DNA of 64,000 bases. Source: Fibrobacter succinogenes (GTDB lineage Bacteria > Fibrobacterota > Fibrobacteria > Fibrobacterales > Fibrobacteraceae). The notes beneath the pieces are model-generated. The model was not told the origin of the DNA. It made no database searches and saw only the letters and a list, made by a program, of their open reading frames with translations. The position numbers and the translations under genes are program-made. Below, piece by piece: positions 55,471 through 64,000 of the stretch. The first letter of the stretch is position 1. Each line of letters opens with the position of its first letter. The DNA lies in the NCBI GenBank assembly GCA_902776765.1, contig CACYRP010000012.1, positions 1 to 64,000 of the forward strand, in the 5' to 3' direction.

Positions 55471-57480
55471 ATGGTTGATTCCGAAGTTCTTGAACAAGAA
55501 GACTACGAGGTGAAAATCGGTTCGTTTAATGGGCCGATGGATTTGCTAGTCTATCTCGTTCAGAAAAAGGAAATGACGCTGGACCAGATCCCCATTGCAG
55601 AAATCGCAGACGACTTTCTCAAGTGGGTGAACGAGTATTCCGAAACAGACCTTTCCAAAGCGGGCGACTTTTTGTTCATGGCAAGCCGCTTGATGGCGCT
55701 CAAGGTGCAAGAGTTGCTCCCCGCCGAAGAACGCGATCCAGAAATGGAAGAGGAATACAACGAAGACCGCGAAAAGCTCATGAAGGAAATGTTGGAATAC
55801 CAGCGTTTCAAGCAAGTCGCAAGCGGCCTCCAAGAAATGGAAGCGAAAAACTTCGGAACGTATTCCCGCGGGCGCCTAGAAAAAACGCAAAGCGATGACG
55901 ATACGCTTGCGGACGCCAACATATGGCAGCTTTTCCGCGCTTACCAAAAGAGCTTAAAGACGAAGATTTCCGAGACGATCCACCATATTGAATTGGACTA
56001 CGTGACCATTCAGGACCGTCAGCAGGCGATCAACAACTTCTTGAACGTGCATGGACGTGCGCTTTTTGAAGACTTGCTCGATAACGATTCGCACCCGATT
56101 GTCGCAGCGGTGACGTTCATGGCCATGCTCGAAATGATCAAGACGGACGATATCGTTTTCCGCCAGAGTGAACTTTTCGGACCGATCTGGATTTACCGCA
56201 AAAAGAACAACCCCGAGTACGCCGACGAAATGGCGCACGAGACCGTGTTCTTCAGCAAGGATCCCGAAGTCAAGTCGGGACTTGTGGATACTATCCGCAG
56301 CCAGGCAATTGCGCGTTCCAAGGAAAAGAGCGTGGGCGACCTTGCCGCGACGATGCGCGAGGCCGTCCTTTGGACGGAGCGTGGCAGAAACGTCACCGAC
56401 GAAGACCTCAATGCCATGCTCGAAGGTCGCGAAGACATTTCCGAAGTGCAGGACAATCCGTTTGCCGATATGATTGCCGAAGCGGATGCCGCCGAAAACG
56501 CACAGCAAGCGGCAAGCGCCCCCGCCGGAGATGCAACACAGCCTGCAATTCCGGGAAGCGCAGAAACAGCACCGAGCCAAGATTCCGCGCCATCCACGAC
56601 TCCTGAAAATGTGGAGATGGTTCCGCCTCAAGACGCTGCCCAGCCAACAACGGAAGACGCGAACGCCACAACTACAGCACAAGACTTCGCAGACGTTCCG
56701 ACGTTCACATCATCAAACTTTGACGATGAAGCGCCAGTGCTTGGCAAGAGTTCTATTCCTGAATTCGGAGTAGATGACAACGCTGATTTAGAGGAACGCG
56801 CCCATATATTCGAACCGATCAATGAGCCCGTCGAAGACAGCAATTTCAATGCAGAACCTGTAAAGGACGAGACTGCAACAAACGCCGCAGAGAACACATT
56901 CCAAGGCATGAGTGAAGATGCGGTCAAGCAAATGAGTGACGAAGAGTTTGCCGCCTTTATGCAAAAGGCTCAGTCTTTCTACAGCAACTCCAGTTCAGCA
57001 GCACCCACGACCGAGCCAACAGCACCGGCGTTCGCACATTCCTCAAGCGAAGACAACACGCCAACGATTACAAAGTCCGCAAGTTACGACTTTGCCGATA
57101 AAAAGCCAAGCAGTTCCTACAGCTCATACACAGCATCTGCGCCAGTTCAGTCTGCAAAAAAAGAAGAGCCCGAAGAAGACAAGTATTCCTCTTACAGTTT
57201 CGGCAACGAAATGACCGACGAAGAATACATCGCCTACTTGAACCGCAGCGCACGCTCTAGCCGCAAGGATGAACCGAAGCCTGCAGCAGCCACATCAAGC
57301 GCCGCACTCGAGAAGCGCGACGAAAGCAAGCCCGCGAAAAAATCCGAACGCAAATCGTTTATGCCCGAAGATGACGAAGGCGGCATGACCGACGAAGAAT
57401 ATCAGGCCTACCTTGCAGAACACGGCGACGATGATGAAGACGAAGAAGGCCCCGTTGTTTACGGAGCCGGAAAGGAATAA
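55471..57480 (+). CDS. scpA: segregation and condensation protein ScpA with a long disordered C-terminal tail
   Basis: 669 residues. The first about 270 are ScpA, the kleisin that links the heads of SMC: IGSFNGPMDLLVYLVQKKEMTLDQIPIAEIADDFLKWV (N-terminal SMC-neck binding helix) and the winged-helix region FFNVHGRALFEDLLDN near 190-200, then FMAMLEMIKTDDIVFRQSELFGPIWI. The remaining 400 residues, Asp/Glu/Ser/Pro/Ala-rich, are far longer than in normal ScpA (about 250 residues in all). They hold three copies of a short motif, MSDEEFAAFM (488), MTDEEYIAYL (581) and MTDEEYQAYL (639). SMC and ScpB are not in the window. Confidence 0.88.
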   Translation: MVDSEVLEQEDYEVKIGSFNGPMDLLVYLVQKKEMTLDQIPIAEIADDFLKWVNEYSETDLSKAGDFLFMASRLMALKVQELLPAEERDPEMEEEYNEDREKLMKEMLEYQRFKQVASGLQEMEAKNFGTYSRGRLEKTQSDDDTLADANIWQLFRAYQKSLKTKISETIHHIELDYVTIQDRQQAINNFLNVHGRALFEDLLDNDSHPIVAAVTFMAMLEMIKTDDIVFRQSELFGPIWIYRKKNNPEYADEMAHETVFFSKDPEVKSGLVDTIRSQAIARSKEKSVGDLAATMREAVLWTERGRNVTDEDLNAMLEGREDISEVQDNPFADMIAEADAAENAQQAASAPAGDATQPAIPGSAETAPSQDSAPSTTPENVEMVPPQDAAQPTTEDANATTTAQDFADVPTFTSSNFDDEAPVLGKSSIPEFGVDDNADLEERAHIFEPINEPVEDSNFNAEPVKDETATNAAENTFQGMSEDAVKQMSDEEFAAFMQKAQSFYSNSSSAAPTTEPTAPAFAHSSSEDNTPTITKSASYDFADKKPSSSYSSYTASAPVQSAKKEEPEEDKYSSYSFGNEMTDEEYIAYLNRSARSSRKDEPKPAAATSSAALEKRDESKPAKKSERKSFMPEDDEGGMTDEEYQAYLAEHGDDDEDEEGPVVYGAGKE

Positions 57481-57495
57481 TCTTTTTTAAAAGCG

Positions 57496-58128
57496 TTAGA
57501 GCAATTTTTTCACGCTCCAACTTCTCATTTTATTTCCATCAGGGAGTAAAATGTCTCGTTCATCAAATACTTCGAGACCGTTCTTCCTATAAAATGCAAG
57601 GTTTTTCTCGGAGTTTGTAAACAAAGTCAATTCTTTGCCGCCATGTTCGCGAATATAGTCTTCCCAGAAAGCTATAAACTTTGAACCAACTCCCATCCTC
57701 TGGTACTCCGGATCCACCGTGACAGAGCTCGTGTACCAAATGTCCGAACCGGCGTGCTGGTAATCGTGACAAGGCTTATTTGCCAATGTATCCATAGCAA
57801 GCCAAGCATTCACATGCTTAATTTTCACGCCCCAATACACCAGTAGCCAACCGTGGAGCAAAAACTGTAGGACAGACGGTCTCTTGTAATTCGGATCGTC
57901 AATCTGAGCAAAAGCCACCATCTTTCCATCGACTTTTGCAGTCAAAAAATGAGTCTTTCCAAAATTCGTCAGCCCCGCCCTATACTGCATGGACAAAAGC
58001 GCTTTGCGACGCTCTTCCGGATCAGGGAAAAAATTCGTAAAGTACTCATAAGTCATATAAGCTCTTGTCGCGAGCTCTACTGATTCCATCAGTTCTTCAC
58101 GTTTCAATATACCAAACTCGATTTCCAT
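57496..58128 (-). CDS. GNAT-family N-acetyltransferase
   Basis: 210 residues from ATG 58128, chosen for GGAG upstream (an ATG at 58146 is less likely). The acetyl-CoA site is in VTVDPEYQRMGVGSKFIAFWEDYI (Q/RxxGxG/A), after the beta-strand VDGKMVAFAQIDDPNYK. The C-terminal strand has LTLFTNSEKNLAFYRKNGLEVFDE. Substrate is unknown. No neighbour on the same strand shares its function. Confidence 0.85.
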   Translation of the reverse strand: MEIEFGILKREELMESVELATRAYMTYEYFTNFFPDPEERRKALLSMQYRAGLTNFGKTHFLTAKVDGKMVAFAQIDDPNYKRPSVLQFLLHGWLLVYWGVKIKHVNAWLAMDTLANKPCHDYQHAGSDIWYTSSVTVDPEYQRMGVGSKFIAFWEDYIREHGGKELTLFTNSEKNLAFYRKNGLEVFDERDILLPDGNKMRSWSVKKLL

Positions 58129-58168
58129 AACATCGCTCCGTTCCATTCACACAAAATAGAGACTTTAT

Positions 58169-58885
58169 TTAATCGTCTCGTCGGCCGCCAATAAGCCCCG
58201 CACGATATGCCCAGTAAAGCAACTGCAAGATAGAAGAAATTGCAGCGGCGACGTACGTAAGACCTGCAGCAAAGAGAACTCCCGAAACAGTATTGTATTC
58301 GCGCCCCGGAGCGACAACTTCCATGCGAGCCAAAGCTTTCTTAGCGCGAGCAGATGCATCAAATTCAACAGGCACCGTCACCAGCGAGAAAAGCGTTGCA
58401 AGCCCAAAAAGCACAACGCCCACGATAGCAAGAGATTGACCAAGCGCCTTGCCCATGCTCATAAGCATAATGCCAATAATCACAAGCCACGGTCCGAGAT
58501 TCGAACCGATATTTGCAGCCGGAACAATCGCCGAGCGGAGCCACAGCGGGAAGTATCCCTGAGCATGTTGAATCGCATGCCCGACTTCGTGTGCGGCAAC
58601 ACCTGCGGCACTTGCGTTGCGGCCAGAATAAACTTCGGGCGACAAGTTGAGCGTCTTGTTCAGCGGATTGTAATGGTCCGAAAGGAATCCCTGATGCTTG
58701 AGCACTTTTACATCGGTAATGCCAGCTTCCATGAGGATAGCCTTGGCAACATCGGCACCCGAAAGGCCGCTAGAAATATTGACTTTTTGGCCTGCAGCAA
58801 AACGAGTCTTGACAAGCAGAGATACGGCGCCCGAAAGCACGAGCGTCACCACGAGAATCATCATGTATAAAGGATCGAACATCAT
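58169..58885 (-). CDS. YugP-family membrane zinc metallopeptidase (PF04298)
   Basis: 238 residues, an integral membrane protein with an N-terminal span (YMMILVVTLVLSGAVSLLV), two to three central spans, and a C-terminal one. HEVGHAIQHAQGYFP carries the zinc-binding HExxH, and the family-typical DHYNPLNKTLNLSPEVY precedes it. Such peptidases are widespread but their substrates are not known; the related HtpX-like enzymes degrade membrane proteins. The chain is of normal length. Confidence 0.88.
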   Translation of the reverse strand: MMFDPLYMMILVVTLVLSGAVSLLVKTRFAAGQKVNISSGLSGADVAKAILMEAGITDVKVLKHQGFLSDHYNPLNKTLNLSPEVYSGRNASAAGVAAHEVGHAIQHAQGYFPLWLRSAIVPAANIGSNLGPWLVIIGIMLMSMGKALGQSLAIVGVVLFGLATLFSLVTVPVEFDASARAKKALARMEVVAPGREYNTVSGVLFAAGLTYVAAAISSILQLLYWAYRAGLIGGRRDD

Positions 58886-58890
58886 AGTTA

Positions 58891-58962
58891 GGCAATAGGT
58901 TTTAGGTTATAGGTTTTAGTTACTAGTTAATAGTTACTCCGCCCTTCGGGCTAGTAACTAGC
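58891..58962. repeat. heptad array changing unit type in phase, with GCCC-TTC-GGGC hairpin
   Basis: Units GGCAATA, GGTTTTA, GGTTATA, GGTTTTA continue without a break as GTTACTA, GTTAATA, GTTACTC, then a GCCCTTCGGGC hairpin (58941-58951) and TAGTAACTAG. Confidence 0.8.
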
Positions 58963-59056
58963 TTTTCATCATTACGTTTACACAAATGTAATTTACAAAA
59001 AGAATGGCAAAAGCGTCTGTGACTACGTCACTCTTTTTTGCTTACAGTATCCGTTT

Positions 59057-60238
59057 TTACATATCACCGGTAGTAAAATGGCTTTTATCGCGCAAATGTG
59101 TGAGGAACATTCCCAAAATCAAGTAGATAACTGACTGAATAGCAAGCAAATACAATTTTGGCGCCACATCGTAAATGTCACCGCCCATCTGCTCAATCGA
59201 AAGCCAGGCGGGCACTGCAAAGGTACTCGGCAAGATGTACGAGATTGCCACCATCCAGTTCGGCATCAAATAAGCAGGCCAACTGAAATTCGCGAGGAAC
59301 AGTATCGGAATGGATAAGTTCAAGAAAAGCTGCATGCTCGATTCACGGTGCAAAAAGACCTGTGAAAGACACATCCCGAAGTTAATGACCGACGAAAGGA
59401 ACACAATTGCAAATACCATCATCGGCAAGAGTTCACCGCGACGCGGAAAATCAAAGAGGTTGTAGATAAAGCAATGGTAGAAGAGGATGAATCCGCAATA
59501 ATGCAAGAAATACGCCAGCGAACGTCCCAAGTAACGATAAGGCAAACTTTCGTTCTCGACTTCGGAATAACGCTGGTTCCTGCGGAAACGACGGTGACCG
59601 CGAGCGCCGCCCATAACGCAGATGCCGATAATCAACGATTGTTGCAATATCACGACAAGCACACTCGGAACAACATAATTTGAGTAGCTACCTGTATTGT
59701 TGAACATTGTTTGTATTGATAGCGGCATCGGGTCGCGCATGGCCATAGCCTTTGCCGAAGGCACTTTTTTGCCTAAAGCAATGGCCTTGACTTTGCTCAC
59801 CGCACCGACTGTCAACGCACATGTCGAGAACGCCGTACCGATTGTACCATGGAGCATCACGTAGGCGCCATGCGTAAAGATGTTAATCTTTGTCGGCTTC
59901 TTGTTCAGCAAGTCCTTTTCCATGTTCTCTGGAATGACCATGAAACCAAAAATATCTTCGCGGGCCATGGCGGTTTCCGCTTCAAGCATGTCATTATAAA
60001 CAGCCTTGACTTCGACCTGTTGCGTTGCGGACGCCATTCGCGTAAGTTCCCTAGACTTAGCAGAATGGTCCAAATCTACAACAGCCACCGGCACACGAGT
60101 CACAGTCTGATTCATATACGCCGTCGGATAATAGAACGCATAGAGGACCCCAGCGACAACAAGCAAGAGCACTGCTGCCGGATCAGTGAAGAACAACTTC
60201 CATTCCGTCAATGTCACTTTCAAAAGACGACTAATCAT
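59057..60238 (-). CDS. ABC-2-type permease, second of a pair
   Basis: 393 residues from ATG 60238 (the longer ORF from 60295 overlaps the upstream gene more and lacks a site). YhhJ/YbhR-type permease: an N-terminal span (WKLFFTDPAAVLLLVVAGVLYAFYYPTAY), a large periplasmic domain with VPVAVVDLDHSAKSRELTRMASATQQVEVKAV, and five C-terminal spans ending AIQSVIYLILGMFL. This family exports drugs or lipids with an ATPase, an HlyD adaptor and TolC. No ATPase is encoded nearby. The start overlaps the preceding stop by 8 bases. Confidence 0.85.
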   Translation of the reverse strand: MISRLLKVTLTEWKLFFTDPAAVLLLVVAGVLYAFYYPTAYMNQTVTRVPVAVVDLDHSAKSRELTRMASATQQVEVKAVYNDMLEAETAMAREDIFGFMVIPENMEKDLLNKKPTKINIFTHGAYVMLHGTIGTAFSTCALTVGAVSKVKAIALGKKVPSAKAMAMRDPMPLSIQTMFNNTGSYSNYVVPSVLVVILQQSLIIGICVMGGARGHRRFRRNQRYSEVENESLPYRYLGRSLAYFLHYCGFILFYHCFIYNLFDFPRRGELLPMMVFAIVFLSSVINFGMCLSQVFLHRESSMQLFLNLSIPILFLANFSWPAYLMPNWMVAISYILPSTFAVPAWLSIEQMGGDIYDVAPKLYLLAIQSVIYLILGMFLTHLRDKSHFTTGDM

Positions 60239-61451
60239 TTTTTCGCCTCCTGATTTTTTCCAACAGTTTTTTGAACAACTTATGTTGAGCCACAACGGGA
60301 TTATTGTCTTCGACGGCTACAGGCATTTGGGAATCATGTTTCAAACGGTATTTCCAGCGGAGCACCATCGTAAGACAGCCAAATAGAGTCCAGAAGAGCG
60401 CCATGCCAGCCATCAACTTGATGACCTCCCAAGAGGCAAGCATGCCGACATCGCCAAGGAGCATCATCGACTGCACACGCAGCACATGCGTGAGCGGCAA
60501 CACAAACGCAAAGCAACGCACGGCAAATGGCATTGCCATCACGGGGAACGTCTGACCGGCAAATGCAAACGCAGGGCCGCCAATCACGCCCGAAACGCCT
60601 GTAGCAATACGCATCACGCCTGTCACACCTACAAATACCATTCCCGCCCCCACACAGCAAATCACCATCAAGAGTTGCGCCACGGAGACCATCACAAATT
60701 CTTCAAAGCCCATCGGCATGAGCATGCGGTGCGTGTACGCATAACAGCCCATGTATTCAAGCCAAAGAATGATAACGGCAGGAACAAATGAAGCAACGCC
60801 AAGCGTCACCCAAGAACGTTCTGCATACTGGTAAAATTCACGCACGCGCTTGTCACGCAACGGGAACGAAGCGATATATACCGCCACAAGCATGGCTGCC
60901 AAGTGGAACATGGCAGACACAAGCCCAAGCGCCAAGAAGCCCTGATAATTGCCTTCGATATTACCGACTGAATGGATTTCTGTTTTTATAGGATCTTCAA
61001 ACGAAGCGGTGAAAAGTTCCGAACCCACATCGGTAAGAACCGCACGAATTTCCTTTGTTGCAAACATGTTCGTGAGGTAATTCTGACCACTGGAATAAAC
61101 GGGAATCACAGGCGCTTCAAGGCGGAGTGCACGGCGTTCCAATTCATTCGGGAACACGATAAACGTTTGCAAATCACCGCGAATGACCGCATGTTCGCAT
61201 TCGCTCATGTCATGGCACAACAATTTCACATCGAGCACCGGGCTAGACTGGAGAGCCATTTCCAGCCTATCGGCGAGCTGGCTATTATCTTGCTTGACAA
61301 TACCAATCGGGATGTGCTGTACAATTTGAGAAGAGAACATCTCCAGCATGAACACGGAGACGCCCACGGGAAGTACAGCAAGAATCATCCACAAAACAAG
61401 TTTGTGGCCGAAATAAATCTTCCCAATTGTCTTTAAAAGGCCTTTCAGCAC
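60231..61451 (-). CDS. ABC-2-type permease, first of a pair
   Basis: 406 residues, start is GTG 61451 with AAGGTTATT upstream. Same domain plan as the neighbour: N-terminal span (VLWMILAVLPVGVSVFMLEMF), soluble domain with IPIGIVKQDNSQLADRLEMALQSSPVLDVKLLCHDMSECEHAVIRGDLQTFIVFP, and five spans toward the C-terminus (GLVSAMFHLAAMLVAVYIASF, FAFAGQTFPVMAMPFAVRCFAFVLPLTHVLRVQSM). The basic tail ends in EKIRRRKND and its last codons encode the start of the next gene. Two non-identical permeases may form a heterodimer. Confidence 0.85.
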   Translation of the reverse strand: MLKGLLKTIGKIYFGHKLVLWMILAVLPVGVSVFMLEMFSSQIVQHIPIGIVKQDNSQLADRLEMALQSSPVLDVKLLCHDMSECEHAVIRGDLQTFIVFPNELERRALRLEAPVIPVYSSGQNYLTNMFATKEIRAVLTDVGSELFTASFEDPIKTEIHSVGNIEGNYQGFLALGLVSAMFHLAAMLVAVYIASFPLRDKRVREFYQYAERSWVTLGVASFVPAVIILWLEYMGCYAYTHRMLMPMGFEEFVMVSVAQLLMVICCVGAGMVFVGVTGVMRIATGVSGVIGGPAFAFAGQTFPVMAMPFAVRCFAFVLPLTHVLRVQSMMLLGDVGMLASWEVIKLMAGMALFWTLFGCLTMVLRWKYRLKHDSQMPVAVEDNNPVVAQHKLFKKLLEKIRRRKND

Positions 61452-61470
61452 AATAACCTTCTATCCAAGC

Positions 61471-62469
61471 TTACTGAATGTCGTCAACAGGGAACAGAAC
61501 GCTCATGCCTGGGCGGAGATTTTCGACCTTGTGGGTCGGACGCATACGGACTTCGAACGTCTTGAGGTCAAAGCCCGAGCTTTCCTTGGAGCTACGCCAT
61601 GTGGCATAATCGCCGACAGAAGCAATGTAGCTTACAACCATTTCAACCGTCTTGTCGAGAGCCGGAACCTGGAGATAGAACTTTTTGCCTTTGTACACAT
61701 TCTTGAGGTAATCTTCGCGGAGATGGAAAACGGCCCAAGAATCGTTCAAGTCCGTCACAGCGATAATCGGCATACCGGAACCCACAACTTCACCTTCTTC
61801 GGCGAGCTTGAGAGAAACTTCACCAGAAATCGGTGTGCGGATTTTGGTTTCTTCGAGGTAGGCATCAACTTCGGCATTGGCACCTTTCGCCTGCAACACA
61901 AGAGCGTTTGCGGCAGCCTTGTCTTCGCTACGGGCACCGGCAAGAGCCTGATTGTATTGGGCACGGGCGGCATCGGCGGCAGACTGAGAAGCCTTCATCT
62001 GCGTTTCAGCTTCGTCACGTTTCTGGAGCGGGAGCACGCCTTCGTTGTAAAGCTTTTGCACACGCTCGTAAGTGTTCTTGGCAAGCGTTGCGGCTTCTTG
62101 AGCGCGGTTCGCCATGGCCTTGAGCGCGGTAATGTCTTCGCTACGGGCACCGTTGCGGGCCTTGCTTGCCTGAGCCTTGGCAGCCCCGAGAGCGCCCTGA
62201 GCCTGAATCTTTTTCGCTTCGATTTCCGGGCTGCTAATCACAGCGACCAAGGAATCCTTGCGAACCATATCGCCTTCGTGAACGAGCAATTTTTCAATGC
62301 GGCCCGGAACCTTGCCAGCCACAAGCACGCGGCGGGCTTCCATCTGACCTTGCAAGAACTGTTCGCGCGGTTGCGTTGCAAACTGTTGGAGCTGGGAAAT
62401 TCCCATAATAACCAACACAATCAAAGCAAGTACAACTATAACTTTTCCAATCATCTTTAATGCGTTCAT
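61471..62469 (-). CDS. HlyD-family periplasmic adaptor
   Basis: 332 residues. N-terminal inner-membrane anchor (VIVVLALIVLVIMGISQL). Half-lipoyl motifs around EARRVLVAGKVPGRIEKLLVHEGDMVRKDSLVAVIS and GEVSLKLAEEGEVVGSGMPIIAV bracket a helical hairpin (AQASKARNGARSEDITALKAMANRAQEAATLAKNTYERVQKLYNEG, about 95-200). This is the adaptor linking the two permeases to TolC. Its start overlaps the TolC stop by one base. Confidence 0.92.
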   Translation of the reverse strand: MNALKMIGKVIVVLALIVLVIMGISQLQQFATQPREQFLQGQMEARRVLVAGKVPGRIEKLLVHEGDMVRKDSLVAVISSPEIEAKKIQAQGALGAAKAQASKARNGARSEDITALKAMANRAQEAATLAKNTYERVQKLYNEGVLPLQKRDEAETQMKASQSAADAARAQYNQALAGARSEDKAAANALVLQAKGANAEVDAYLEETKIRTPISGEVSLKLAEEGEVVGSGMPIIAVTDLNDSWAVFHLREDYLKNVYKGKKFYLQVPALDKTVEMVVSYIASVGDYATWRSSKESSGFDLKTFEVRMRPTHKVENLRPGMSVLFPVDDIQ

Positions 62470-64000
62470 TATTTATTCTCCGTTTCTAAATTTTCGGTTG
62501 CAGCGTTTGTCGAAGCATCAACCGGTTTTTCTACAACAAGCTGCTTGGAAACAAGAACCGTCCCTGCCGTCGAGACCTCGCCCGCTGCTTCGAGAAGCCC
62601 AAGCCAAGCAATAACGGCATCGTAATGAGCCTTGAGGTCGGCCACCTGCAAGCGGGAAAGCGCAAGTTCTGCATCCACCACATCAAGGCCTGTAGCAAGC
62701 CCAGCTTCGTAGGCCTTGTTCTGGCTGCGCAATGCTTCGTCGGCAAGCTCGCGCGTCTTGGCGAGGCTTGCAAGCCTACCCTTTGCATGTTCTAGTTCGC
62801 GCCATCGCTTTTCGACCAGGAGTTTCAAATTGTCAATCGTTTCTTCTTCGAGGCTACCCAAGGAACGGTCCATGGCCTTTGCAGAACTGACCTTGGCGCG
62901 GGTATCGCCACCCTTGAAAATGTCCCACTGCAACTTAGCGCCAAGCGCCCATTCCGGTTCCAAAAGCGTCAAGTCCTTGGTGTAAAGTTCCTTGTAGCCA
63001 AACAAAGCGATTGTCGGGAAATAATCGGCGCGGGCAGCGTTAATGGCATTCTGATTGCGTTTGCGTTCTATGCGCAACTGACGAAGCCCCGGATGTTTGT
63101 CAATGGCAAGCGCCTTGAATTCATCCATCGTGCGGATACCTTCCGGAGATTCCACCGGCGTCGTTGCGGTAAGGCTTGTGTCCGTGTGCAAGAGGCTTGC
63201 AAGCGCCATACGGGCCAAGGACTGGTCACGGAGTGCATCTTCGTAAGCGTTTTCGGCTTCAGCGAGGGCAACTTCGGCACGGAGGCGTTCGGTCTTGCTA
63301 ATCTGGCCGCCTTCTTCAAGTTTCTTGGAGCGTTCCAGATGTTCGGCAAGGTCCTTCTTGGTCGTTTCGCGCATCACGACAAGCTCTTCGCACAGGCGAA
63401 GCGTAAAATACTTTGTCGCCACATCCATGAGGACCGTGTTCTGCGCCATTTCGAATTCGGCCTTGCGGGCATTCACATTTTCTTTAGCGGCATCGTAAGC
63501 AGAATAAATCTTGAGTCCTGTAAAAATCGGCCACACAACGGTAAGGCGAGCGTTAAAGAACCAGTCGTCTTGCACCTTCATGTTGAAATCGGCATCGTTG
63601 ATATTCTTCGTTGCGGCCGCGCCATACTGTTCTGCGGTCTGCTGGGCAAACGCTTCCGGAGAACTCGTCCCGATTTTTTCTTTAAGTGTCTTTTCTGCAA
63701 AAGCCTTTGCTTGAGCTTCAGGCAATTTTTGAGCAAGAGCACCCTCGTAAGCCTGCTTGTAGCCATCCGAAGCCTTGTTATAGGCATCGATATAAGCCTT
63801 GGAATAAGCGGCAGCGCCTGCAATATCGCCAAGCGGTTGCTGGATGCGCCCAAGATCTATCGAAATCGGGTCATTGATTTTTGTAATACCCGCCGAGAGG
63901 CTCACCGTCGGGAGGAAACGGGCAAAAGCTTCATCCTTACCGCTTTCGGCAATGTCCACTTTCGCCTTTTCAGCCTTGATTTTGGAATTGTTGGCCATGG
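62469..64000 (-). CDS. TolC-family outer-membrane efflux protein, 5-prime end beyond the window
   Basis: At least 509 residues are visible. The Met at 63998 is internal: the sequence continues an (L)A-NNSKIKAEKAKVDIAESGKDEAFARFLPTVSLSAGI helix that normally follows the signal peptide, so the true start lies off the right edge. Two copies of the TolC coiled-coil pattern are seen (residues about 160-300 and 330-470), and the ends of each repeat carry the PTIALFGY / WALGAKLQWDIFKGG strands. It is the first gene of the efflux operon. Exports with the HlyD adaptor and the two permeases. Confidence 0.92.
   Translation of the reverse strand, partial: MANNSKIKAEKAKVDIAESGKDEAFARFLPTVSLSAGITKINDPISIDLGRIQQPLGDIAGAAAYSKAYIDAYNKASDGYKQAYEGALAQKLPEAQAKAFAEKTLKEKIGTSSPEAFAQQTAEQYGAAATKNINDADFNMKVQDDWFFNARLTVVWPIFTGLKIYSAYDAAKENVNARKAEFEMAQNTVLMDVATKYFTLRLCEELVVMRETTKKDLAEHLERSKKLEEGGQISKTERLRAEVALAEAENAYEDALRDQSLARMALASLLHTDTSLTATTPVESPEGIRTMDEFKALAIDKHPGLRQLRIERKRNQNAINAARADYFPTIALFGYKELYTKDLTLLEPEWALGAKLQWDIFKGGDTRAKVSSAKAMDRSLGSLEEETIDNLKLLVEKRWRELEHAKGRLASLAKTRELADEALRSQNKAYEAGLATGLDVVDAELALSRLQVADLKAHYDAVIAWLGLLEAAGEVSTAGTVLVSKQLVVEKPVDASTNAATENLETENK

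Overview
The window looks like a chromosomal segment of a Fibrobacter (F. succinogenes group) genome. The main clues are a protein with two copies of the Fibrobacter succinogenes major paralogous (FISUMP) domain fused to OmpA, a 2,415-residue SprA-type translocon of the type IX secretion system, a short primary-like sigma factor, many short lipoproteins, and rumen-type glucan enzymes. No rRNA, tRNA, CRISPR array, transposase or prophage gene was found.

Layout. 1-1799 holds a damaged carB running off the left edge. 1905-5728 (minus) holds a 57-residue lipoprotein, an HU protein, and a four-gene operon (zinc-ribbon protein, two related bitopic envelope proteins, AI-2E/PerM transporter). 5840-6664 is a thioredoxin-TPR (CnoX-like) protein. 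6793-8742 is the FISUMP-OmpA protein. 9201-10778 is a carboxyltransferase subunit. 10974-15580 (minus) encodes exported proteins, including a lipase-like hydrolase with its secreted partner. 15752-17011 is an orphan LytS-type kinase. 17146-24008 (plus) is mainly housekeeping: sigma factor, CtpA protease, MlaE permease, DciA, GyrB, polyprenyl synthase. 24179-28713 holds a lipoprotein, CorA and a SecD-SecF fusion. 29229-32608 (minus) is a glucan pair (GH13 and GH77). 32657-33124 holds two tandem copies of a 20-codon gene unit. 33465-37782 holds BatD, BatE, a lipoprotein and MnmA. 37919-47180 (minus) is SprA and an AIPR-family protein. 47438-51014 (plus) is a leucine-rich-repeat protein and two tandem S41 proteases. 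51103-58885 holds an M23 endopeptidase, FKBP isomerase, GlmS, ScpA with a very long tail, a GNAT and a zinc peptidase. 59057-64000 (minus) is a TolC-HlyD-permease-permease export operon cut by the right edge.

Functionally the segment is weighted to the cell envelope: protein export (SecDF, SprA), outer-membrane and lipoprotein quality control (FKBP, CtpA, M23, OmpA), lipid transport (MlaE) and efflux. Replication and segregation (GyrB, DciA, ScpA) and storage-glucan turnover (GH13, MalQ) also appear.

Two signals stand out as possibly undescribed. First, the two tandem promoter-microprotein-terminator units at 32657-33124 encode nearly identical 20-residue peptides whose differences are mostly synonymous. 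Second, intergenic DNA carries many arrays with a strict 7-bp period but different unit sequences. They often begin at a stop codon and are often combined with mini-hairpins. Two distant copies (30516-30635 and 55331-55447) share the same two-hairpin architecture with compensatory base-pair changes.
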